DNA of 64,000 nt from Nocardia terrae (GTDB taxonomy: Bacteria; Actinomycetota; Actinomycetes; Mycobacteriales; Mycobacteriaceae): contig NZ_WRPP01000002.1 of NCBI RefSeq assembly GCF_009760405.1, positions 682,001 through 746,000 on the forward strand. The letters run 5' to 3'. Positions 16,647-25,900 of the stretch are shown here, in pieces. The stretch's first letter is position 1. Each line of letters opens with the position of its first letter. The notes under the pieces were generated by a model, which was given only the letters and a program-made list of their open reading frames with translations, was not told where the DNA came from and searched no databases. A program made the translations under genes and the position numbers.

Positions 16647-17915
16647 TCAAGCCACCGCCGGTCGGGCGGCGGGGACCGGCTGCGCTGTGCCGCGCAGGTC
16701 GGCGTAGCGGGTCTGGTCCCACCACAACAGGGCGATGCCGAACGCCACCACCGTCGCCGCCACCGCCAGCACCGGAGCCCCGACCAGTGGCGGGATCGCC
16801 ACCGGGCAGGCGAGGGCCAGTACAAGGCGGGCCGGATCGAATCGCCGGGTCACCAGGAAGAAGAACACCGCCTGACAGGCGAAGACCAGCGCGAGCCCGG
16901 CGAGCATCCGCTCGAGGTTCCCGGTGTCCACGGTCCCCGCCACGCCTTCGTCCGACAGCACCGCGAACTCGTCCTGCAGATTCACCGCCAGCACTAGGAC
17001 GCCTCCGATCATGAACGCGTGCACGAAGTGGTATCCGCCGATGCACAGCGCCAGCTTCTGCCCCAGGGTGAGTTTCTCCGAATCGGGCGCCAGCACCGAA
17101 ATCGCTTGTGGGAACAGCAGATCACCATAGGAACGCCACAGCAGATACATGATGAGCACCGCCGTGACCAGGAACACCAGCAGCGAGGCGCTGATCGTCT
17201 TGGCCTGCGCGATGATGTCGAGGAACTCCAGGCATTGGCTGAGTGACACCAGATAGGCCACCTTCATGCGGGTGCAGAAGATCTGCGTCGAATGGATCTG
17301 CCAGCCCTCCACCAGCCCGAAGTGGAAGCGGGCCTGCGTATTCGGGCACGCGGTGAGGCAGACACCGCCGATGTCGACGAGCGCCGCGCCGAGCAGCAAT
17401 GCGACCTGGGTCATGCCGGTCGTGCCCAGTGAGGCGAACATCAGGCCGTAACCGATGAACGCGCCGACGGTCAGGCACACCAGATTGCCGCGCAGCCGGG
17501 GCGCGCCGAAGGCCAGCATCCAGCACAGCGCGACGCCGATCGACCGCGCCGCGATGAGCGCGATGACGAAGACGGTGGGTCCGTCGTAGCCGCCCGGCCG
17601 GTCCATGAACGCTTCGGGCGCGACCAGCGCCAGTTGCACGAAAACCGCTGTGGCGACCAGGGTTCCGATCTTCATCCGGATCTCGTCGGAGGGCAGGTAG
17701 CAGGCGATGGTGACCATCTGGTTCCACGGCCACCACAGCAGCAACAGCAGTGCGACCGTCCGGGCGATGCCCAGCAGGCTGGAGTCGTGCTGCATGAGTC
17801 TGCCGACCTGACTCAGGGCGAGCACGAACACGATGTCGAAGAGCAGCTCGATCGGCCGCGACCGGTCGGTGGCGGTCAGGCGCGGCACATACGCAAACGG
17901 CCTCCAGTGGGACAC
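16647..17915 (-). CDS. LtrA-family membrane protein, copy 2
   Basis: About 422 residues from a GTG at 17915. The N-terminus (RPIELLFDIVFVLALSQVGRLM) and the LLLLLWWPWNQMV segment are typical of LtrA proteins, with ~12 hydrophobic helices. A conserved GWQIHSTQIFCTRM block corresponds to GWQIHSAERF in the neighbouring copy, which confirms the relationship. The frame is open far upstream to 18248, but that part overlaps the divergent lipoprotein gene region and lacks family similarity. The ribosome site before 17915 is weak. Both copies probably work together in the membrane; the substrate is unknown. Confidence 0.83.
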   Translation of the reverse strand: MSHWRPFAYVPRLTATDRSRPIELLFDIVFVLALSQVGRLMQHDSSLLGIARTVALLLLLWWPWNQMVTIACYLPSDEIRMKIGTLVATAVFVQLALVAPEAFMDRPGGYDGPTVFVIALIAARSIGVALCWMLAFGAPRLRGNLVCLTVGAFIGYGLMFASLGTTGMTQVALLLGAALVDIGGVCLTACPNTQARFHFGLVEGWQIHSTQIFCTRMKVAYLVSLSQCLEFLDIIAQAKTISASLLVFLVTAVLIMYLLWRSYGDLLFPQAISVLAPDSEKLTLGQKLALCIGGYHFVHAFMIGGVLVLAVNLQDEFAVLSDEGVAGTVDTGNLERMLAGLALVFACQAVFFFLVTRRFDPARLVLALACPVAIPPLVGAPVLAVAATVVAFGIALLWWDQTRYADLRGTAQPVPAARPAVA

Positions 17916-18084
17916 GGGGCGCGAGCCTACCCAGGAGCCGGGGTCATCTCCGGCGCGACACGAGCACGTTTCGGGACCGGTTCGATCGAGTCGAAATCGG
18001 TTCGCTGAAATGTTGCGAGAGTTAGCATCAGGTGCTCGAAATCTGTTCGACCGCGACACATTTCCGAACGGAAAGGATCTGGCG

Positions 18085-19308
18085 ATGAACAAGCATGTGC
18101 TTTGCACGGTTTTGATCGGCGGTCTCGCGGTATTCGGGGCGGGCTGCGGATCGCACAACGACAAGAACGCGGCCGACAGCAGAAAGCTGACCATCGGGGT
18201 GAAGTACGACCAGCCCGGACTGGGTGTGAAGGCCGCCGATGGGACCATGCACGGTTTCGATATCGACGTGGCGCGCTATGTCGCCGGACAGCTCGGTGTC
18301 GACGCTGACCACATCACCTGGAAGGAAGCGCGGTCGGAGGATCGGGAGAAGCTGATCCAAAGCGGTGCGGTTGATTTCGTGGTCGCCAGCTACACCATCA
18401 ATGCCGATCGGAAGAAGCAGGTCTCCTTCGCCGGCCCGTATTTCGTTGCGGGACAGGACCTGCTGGTGCCCAAGGGTAATACGGATATCACCAGGGCCGA
18501 GGATCTGAACGGCAAGAATGTCTGCACCGCAAAGGGATCCACGTCGGTGCAGACCGCCCAGAACCAGTTCGCGGCCGAGATGCGCATCGACCTCGAGGAC
18601 ACCTATTCCGCCTGCGTGGACAAGCTGCTGGCCGGGCAGGTGGATGCCGTCACGACCGACGATGTGATCCTCGCGGGGTTCGCCGCCCAGCATCCGGATC
18701 AGCTGAAGGTGGTCGGTCACCGCTTCACCCAGGAACGCTACGGAATCGGGCTGAAGAAGGACGACGCGCAGCTGCAGCAGCAGCTCACCGCGGCGGTCAC
18801 GACGATGATCAAGGACGGCACCTGGAAGAAGGACGCTGACACCGAGTTCGCCGCTTCGGGATTCAAGGTGCCCGAGCCGCCGGAGGTGTTCGGCGTGGTC
18901 GACGTCGCACCGAGTGCGGCGAGCCGCCCACTGGACCCCGATCTCGTCAGCTACCTCGAAACGTTCCAGCGTGTGGTGGAGGACCCCAGCGACCCCAGTG
19001 CGATGAAACAGCTGGATCTGGTGTGCGATTCGTTCAAAGACCAGTTCACCAAGATCGTCCAGCAGTTGAATCCCTACCTGGACACGAATATCGGATCGGA
19101 GATCAACGGCGTCCGCCGGCAGTTCCAGGTGCTGGGCACCACCCAGACCGCGCCCGACAAAGCGACCGTCACCGCGCACAGCACCTTCGTCGGTGTGCCG
19201 GTGAAGTACCGCAGCTATATCCACGACGTGGACTGGAAGGGTGATCTCGTCAAGGAGAACGGACAGTGGAAGCTCTGCGGTCTGCAGGGCGATATGCAAG
19301 ACAGCTGA
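18085..19308 (+). CDS. Amino-acid-type ABC substrate-binding lipoprotein with a C-terminal NTF2-like extension
   Basis: 407 residues from the ATG at 18085, seven bases after GAAAGGA. The signal peptide ends in a lipobox, FGAGC with Cys21. Residues ~35-265 match family 3 binding proteins for glutamate or polar amino acids (KLTIGVKYDQPGLG, GFDIDVARYVAGQLG, VDFVVASYTINADRKKQVSFAGPYF). The last ~130 residues are an extra NTF2/DUF4878-like domain ending in ENGQWKLC, unusual for a transport receptor. No permease or ATPase gene is near, so it may be an orphan receptor or sensor. Its 3' end overlaps the convergent hydrolase gene by 59 bases. Confidence 0.85.
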   Translation: MNKHVLCTVLIGGLAVFGAGCGSHNDKNAADSRKLTIGVKYDQPGLGVKAADGTMHGFDIDVARYVAGQLGVDADHITWKEARSEDREKLIQSGAVDFVVASYTINADRKKQVSFAGPYFVAGQDLLVPKGNTDITRAEDLNGKNVCTAKGSTSVQTAQNQFAAEMRIDLEDTYSACVDKLLAGQVDAVTTDDVILAGFAAQHPDQLKVVGHRFTQERYGIGLKKDDAQLQQQLTAAVTTMIKDGTWKKDADTEFAASGFKVPEPPEVFGVVDVAPSAASRPLDPDLVSYLETFQRVVEDPSDPSAMKQLDLVCDSFKDQFTKIVQQLNPYLDTNIGSEINGVRRQFQVLGTTQTAPDKATVTAHSTFVGVPVKYRSYIHDVDWKGDLVKENGQWKLCGLQGDMQDS

Positions 19309-19996
19309 AAGATAGCTGAAGCGCCGTGAGGAATCCGGGGAGATTGTCGTGATGGATGGCATGACCGGCATCGGAAACGGTCCGGACCCGGAAACCTCGT
19401 TCCCGCAGTGCCCGAGGGTCGATCGGTATGAGCGGCTCGTCCGCGTCGGCGAGCAGTACCAGCGATCCCTCGGGCGCCGGGTCCGGCGCGGGCGGCATGT
19501 CGAATCGATGCAGATCGAGGCTGACCCGAACATCCCAGCAGGCTCGCGCGGCGATCTCGGCGTCGATATCCGCGGGCGTCCAGCGCGGATGACGCGCGGC
19601 GAGCAGCGCCGGATCCGTCTCGGTGAATTCGGCGAAAGCGTTGGGCGACAGTGGTCGTGGACTGCCCATGACACTCCAGTACGGCTCGGCGTAGACCGCG
19701 TGCCGGGGCCGCAGGAGCGGCAGCGCCAGGGCGAGCACGGCCGCGCCCAGGCAGTGGCCGACGGCCAGGTCCACCTGCTCGGGGAGATTCTCCACCAGGT
19801 CATCGGCGAGGGCACGGGGACTGTAATAACCGCGCGGGCTCTGGCCGTGCCCGCGCAGATCCACCGCGATTACGCGGAAACCCCTGTCCGCCAAGGCGGG
19901 ACCGACCCGATGCCAGGTTCGTGAGTCGGTGCCGCCCCCGTGTATCAGAGCGGCCACCGTATCCCCGGTGCCCCACGTCCGCCGGAACAGCCTCAT
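19250..19996 (-). CDS. Alpha/beta hydrolase with Cys nucleophile, coupled to the PKS
   Basis: 248 residues. The alpha/beta hydrolase fold is clear: ALIHGGGTDSRTW (oxyanion region), VIAVDLRGHGQSP, the elbow GHCLGA, DADEPLIP and the catalytic His in GHAIHHD (~212). The nucleophile position is Cys82 (codon TGC), where this family normally has Ser. Its start overlaps the PKS stop as ATGA (19993-19996), so translation is coupled. The PKS has no thioesterase domain; this protein is the best candidate to release or proofread its product. Cys-type thioesterases are known in some assembly lines. The tail after ~225 overlaps the convergent lipoprotein gene and looks unstructured. Confidence 0.85.
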   Translation of the reverse strand: MRLFRRTWGTGDTVAALIHGGGTDSRTWHRVGPALADRGFRVIAVDLRGHGQSPRGYYSPRALADDLVENLPEQVDLAVGHCLGAAVLALALPLLRPRHAVYAEPYWSVMGSPRPLSPNAFAEFTETDPALLAARHPRWTPADIDAEIAARACWDVRVSLDLHRFDMPPAPDPAPEGSLVLLADADEPLIPIDPRALRERGFRVRTVSDAGHAIHHDNLPGFLTALQLSFSCLAYRPADRRASTVRSP

Positions 19997-22900
19997 CGCG
20001 TTGAACCCGCCGACTCCCGCATGCGCAGCATCAGCCGCCGCGCGAGATCGGTCACGGTCGACGACGCGACCTCGAGAAGTGGGACGTCACAATCGAACTG
20101 GCGGCGAATCGCGACCGTGACCTCGGTCGCCATCAGCGAGTCCACGCCGAGCTCGTCCAGCCGCCGTGACGGCTGCACACGATCGGGGGTCGTCTGCAGT
20201 ATCCGGGCGATCAACCCGGCCACCGCCGCCTGTGCGGATTCGGCCGCTTGCTCGTCCGGCGCCTGCGCGATCAACTGCGACAGGCGCCGCTCCTCGCCGT
20301 CTCGTACCGGCGTGGCCGACAGCATCCCGGCGAATCGGGGTCGGCTCACCAGCGGGAACATGGCCGCCAATCGCCCCCAGTCCGGCGTCTGCGCGGTGAC
20401 CACCGCGGCACCGCTGTCCAGCAGGCCGCCCATGGCGGCCACCGAGGTGGCCGCATCACAGACGCCGAACCCGAGTCCTGCCAGCGAGTCGCTGAGATCA
20501 TTTCGTGCCACGTGCCCGAAATCGGAGATGGCGCCCCACAACACCGCCAGCCCGGGCAGTCCGGCCTGTCGGCGGGCATGCACCACCGCTTCCTCGTACG
20601 CGTTGGCGGCGACATAGCCGGACTGGTTCCGGTTGGCCACCGTATGGACGAAGGAGGAGAAGTTCACGAAGAAATCCAGTTGCCGATCGCGTGTCAGCTC
20701 GTCGAGGATCCGGGCCCCGTCCATCTTGGCCGCCAGCACGGCGCGCAGCCGGTCGTCGGTGTACTCGACGGTGGGCGAGTCATCGAAAAGCGCTGCGGCA
20801 TGGATGATTCCGCGCACGGGATGACCATCCGACTCCAATGTGGACAGGAGTGTGCGCACCTGCCGGGCATCGGTCACGTCGACCGCGTGCGCGGTGGCCC
20901 GTGCCCCGCGGGCGTCGAGCTCGGCGAGCAGTTGCGCCGCCCCCGGCGTCGCCGCGCCCCGACGGCCGACCAGGGCGAGGGTACGAGCGCCGTGATCGAC
21001 GAGCCAGCGGGCGCTCTCCGCGCCCAGTCCGCTCGTCCCGCCGGTGACCACATAGGCGGCCTCCGGATCGAAGGCCGGGACGGACGCGCGCTTGCCCACC
21101 GACGAGGGCGGCGGGTCCAGACTGATCACGATCTTGCCCACGTGCTGGGAATGCTGCAGTGCCCGAAACGCTTCCACTGCCCGGTCCGCGGGGTAGACGC
21201 TGTGCGGCAGTGGGCGGTACATCCCGGTCCGCACCGCCTCGACCACCTCCGGAAGGCAGGCGTCGTTCTCATGCCTGTTCACCGACTGGTCGTGGATGTC
21301 CACCGCGGCGACGAGCAGTGACCGCGGTACGGCGACCGCCGACCCGCCCGCGTGCAGCTGCGGATCGATCGGTCCCAGTTCGATGAACCGGCCCGCGGGC
21401 CGCAGCAGTTCCATGCTGCGGGTCACCGCCTCGCCGGTCAGTGAGTTCAACACCACGTCCACCTGCCCCACGGCCGCGCGTATCCGATCGGCGAAACGCA
21501 GGTCGCGCGAGTCGAATACGTGATCCACACCGAGCATCCGCAGCAGATCCCGTTTGACGGGAGTGCCCGCGGTCGCGACCACCGTCGCTCCGATCCGCTG
21601 GGCGTAGTGCAGGGCGGCCAGGCCGACGCCGCTGGTCGCCGCGTGGATGAGGACGGTCTCACCGGGCTCGAGCCGCGCCAGGTCGTGCAGTGCGCGGTGC
21701 ACGGTCACGGAGACGACCGGCAGCGTCGCGGCCTGGGTGAAAGTCATGCCGTCGGGTATGAGCCCCACCAGATCCGCTCGGGTGACCACGCGAGAAGCGC
21801 CCGCGCCGAGGGTGATCGCGAAGACGCGGTCTCCCGGCCGCACGGTCGTGACGCCCTCGCCGACCTCGCAGACGACCCCGGCGCAGTCGAAACACACCGG
21901 ATGGTCATCCACGCCGGGCTGTGGTTCGGTGCGCCCGAGCGCCTGCATGACGTCGCGATTGTTGAGTGCCACGGCGGCGACCTCGATCACCACCTCGCCC
22001 GGGCCCGGGCGCACGTCCGGCATCTCCGTCCACGAAATGCGATAGGACGGCCCCGGATTCGCGACCCTCAGGGCATAGCGAGCGACGTCGGTCCCGGGCA
22101 CGGTAGAGCGCGGCAACCGCCGATGCCGCGGTACGAATCGGCCGTGCGCGGTCAGGACGATCTCATCCTCCTCACCCGGATCCAGCAATTCGGCCATGAG
22201 CCGGTCCAGGGGACGCCGAGTACGATCCAGCGACACCGCCCGCAACGTGATCCCGGGCTGTTCGGTCACCAGCACCCGGGTCATCGCCCACACCGCCGCG
22301 TCGACGGGATGCTCGGCGGCCTCGGGAGCGCCGAACATGCCGGAGGGACGAGTGACCAGCCAGAGGTTCGGCGAATAGCCGCCCCGGATGACGGCGGTGG
22401 CGATGGCGCGCAGTACAGCGGCGCGCCCCAATGTCGCGTCGACATCGCCGGACATCTCCGAACCGCCCAGCAGCAGCACGATATTCGGGCCATCGTCGCC
22501 GCCGGTCCCGGCGAGCGCGGCCGACCAGTCGGAGTCGTCGGCGGCCAGGGGGATACGGGTACCGCCTCCGGGCAGCCGCTCACACAGTTCGTCGGCCAGG
22601 GACGCGTCGGCCGGTTCCGCGGCCACCAGCCAGTCGGCCGCCGCCACCGGCCCGCCGACGGCAAGCGGATCGCCGATCGCCTCCGAGCCCGGATGACGCG
22701 CCACCAGAACCGAATTCAGCACCGGATCCAGTCCGTCCCCGAAGACCGCCACCTCGGTGAACCCGCTGTCGGCGAGTACCTTCTCCCACTGCGGGACCGC
22801 CAGCAGCGGCGAACGTGTGCGCAACTCGGAATCGGTGAAACCCCAGAAGCTTTCGAGTACACCGAAGCACACGGCCGCTGTCGCGGTGTCGTGGATCTCC

Positions 22901-25900
22901 ACCGCGATGAGGTCACCGCCGTCGGCCAGCAGCTCCCCGACGCCCCGCAGCGCGGCGCGGACATCGGCCGCGGCGTGCAGTACGTAGCCACCCACCACCA
23001 CGTCGAATTCGCCCGCCGCGAAGCCCTGCTCGAGTGGCGAGCGGTCCAGGTCGAGCAGGCGGTATTCGACGAAATCGTAGTCCTGGAAGCGAGTCTCGGC
23101 CTTCGGCAGGAACCACTGCGAGACATCCGTGAAGACGTAGCGCGTGCGATCTGCGGGCAGCAACGGGAGGAGTTGGGAGGTGACCATACCGGTACCGCCG
23201 CCGACCTCGAGGATCCGCAGCGGGCGATCGGCGGGCCAGCGCTCGACCAGTTCCCGCACCACCGCGGTCGCCCGGCGCAGATTGTCGACGTTCGCCGGCC
23301 CGGTGCTGTATGTCCGCTCGACGAAGTGCGCGTCGGCTTCGGAGAAGATCAGTTCGACCGCGTCCAGTTCGCCGCGCAGCACTTCGGGTATGCGGGCGGC
23401 GACCCGGCCGAATACCAGTGGCACCGTGGTGACCTCGGGAAAGTCCGCGACCAGGGCGCGGAACAACGCGTCCGGCGCCGCCGTGCCGTGCACCCGCCAG
23501 CGCTCGCCCGCACCGTCGCCGACCCGCTCCAGCAGGCCCCCGTCGTGCGCGAGCGCGATCAGCACGTCCACCATCGCCGCGTATTTGGCGTCGGCCCCGG
23601 CGGCGATGATGTCGGCCGCGGTGAATTCCACGTCTCCGGGGACGAATTCGGCGAGTGTCCGCGCCGCGAGGTGGGCGTGGAACACCCCGGTTCGGGCGAG
23701 TTGATCGGCATATGCCCGGCGGTCGCGGGTGGCCGCGTCGCCCAGCCGCTCGGCCGCCGCGGCGACCAGGCTCCCGCAGCCGGGCAGTGGGTAGCCGCCC
23801 GTGCGTTCTCCGATGCGCGGAGCCGCGCGCAGCACGGTGACATCGTGCTGCAGCGGCACCGTCACGGACCGCTGAAAGCGCAGGCGCACACCGGTCATCG
23901 CAATGGACACCGTGCCGTCGACGTCGGCGATGGTGATATCGGCGGCGGGTTGCAGACTCGCCGGATCGGTCAGTCGCACCACGATCAGACCCGCGGCGGC
24001 AGGACGGCGCCACACCTTGACCGCGTCGAAACCCGAGGGGAGATACAGGCGATCGTTCGCCAGCAACGGCATCACCGCCTGCAGTGCGGCGTCCAGCACC
24101 ATGGGATGTGCGACGAAATCGGCGTCCGGGTAAGGCGCGTCGTATTCGGCCACCAGTTCGCCATCACCGATCCGCAGCGTGCGCAGCACCCGGAATGCCG
24201 GACCGTAAACCAGCCCCACGGCCTGCATCGCCGTGTAGAACTCCTCATGCTCCCAACGGTTTTCGTCCGCGAGCGCATCGGGTTTCACCGGGGCGGGTGG
24301 TGCGTCCACGAGGCTGCGGACGACGCCGCGGGCGTTGACCTGCCAGTTGCCCGCCCCGGAACGGCTCGCGACGACCACCGCGCCGTCGTCCTCGTTCACC
24401 GATGCCTGGGTGCGCACATCCATGGCCGGGTCGTCCCAGGGCAGCGTCAGCGCGCGCAGGTCCCCGAAGCCCACGAGCTCGACCGGGGCGTCGAGAACGG
24501 TGTTCCCCGCAGCCACAGCCATCTCGACGTAGGCGGCGGCGGGCATGACGACGGCGGAATCCACTCGATGATCGGCCAACCATGGCAGCCGGTGCGGCTC
24601 GACATCCAGCCGCCAGGTCGGCTGGGCGAGGTCGGCGCGTTCGCCGAGCAGCGGGTGCTCGTCGCGGCCGTCACCGACGCGACGCGACCACCACTGCGGC
24701 TCGCCGTGCCAATGCCTTTCGCGTTGCCAGGGATAGGCCGGGAGATTCGCCACCGCTCCTGGGCGCGGGAACCAACGGTTCCAGTCCACGGCTCCACCGG
24801 CCGCGATGACCGTGGCCGCTGCCGTCCGGATCCGGCTCGGTGAATCATCGGACCGGGTCATGGTGGGCACGATGGCCGTCGGCCGGTCAGCGCCGAGCTT
24901 GCGCAGATAGCCGCCCAGCACCGGGTGCGGCCCGATCTCGACGAAGACATCGAACTCCTGGGCGGCCAGCGCATCGATCGCCGGGGCGAAGAGCACCGGT
25001 TCGCGAACATTGCGCCACCAGTACGCGGCATCCGCTTCCGTACCGCGCAACGGGCCCGCCGTCACCGTGGACAGCATGGGGATCACCGGGTCGACAGCAC
25101 GCAGACCGGCCAGCCGCCCCCGCAGGATCGGCTCGATCGGATCCATGGCGGCGCTGTGGAACGCGTAGTCCAGACCCAGCATGCGGAAGAACACGTCTCG
25201 GCGGGCCAGCTCCGCGCCGACCTCCTCGAGCGCCCACGGCGCACCGGCCAACGTCACATCGGATTCGCTGTTCACTCCGGCGATTTCGAGATGCTCGCGA
25301 TAGTCGGCGAGGACCCGCTCGGCCTCGGCGAATCCCAGCCCGGCGGCGGCCATGCGCCCTCGCCCCGCGGTGATCGCCTGCGCCGCACTGCGTTCGGCGA
25401 TGACTCGGCACGCGGTCGCCAGATCGAAGACACCCGCGGTGTAGGCGGCCGCGACCTCGCCCACGCTGTGTCCCACGACCGCGGACGGTCGCACGCCCAA
25501 CTCGTCCAGCATTCGCACCGATCCGACCTGTACCGCGAACAGCAGGGGCTGTGCCACCTCGGTGAGCGACAGACGCGACCGCTCGGCCGATGCCCTCAGT
25601 TCAGTGGTGATCGACCAACCCAGCAATGGCTCGCAGATCCCGTCGATCTCCTCGATCGCCGCCGCGAAAACGATGCTCTCTCGCAGCAGTGCGGCGCCCA
25701 TGCCGTGCCATTGGGAGCCGTTGCCGGAGAACACGAACGCGGTCTTGCCCGACCGCACCGCAGACACCGGCTCGGCGGCACGCAACTGTTCGGCCGCCGA
25801 GACGGGCGAGTCGGCGAGCACCGCGGCTCGATAACCGTGCTGTCCACGTCGACGGCACGCGGTGTACGCCAGGTCGTAGAACTCGTCCGGCGACGCCCCC

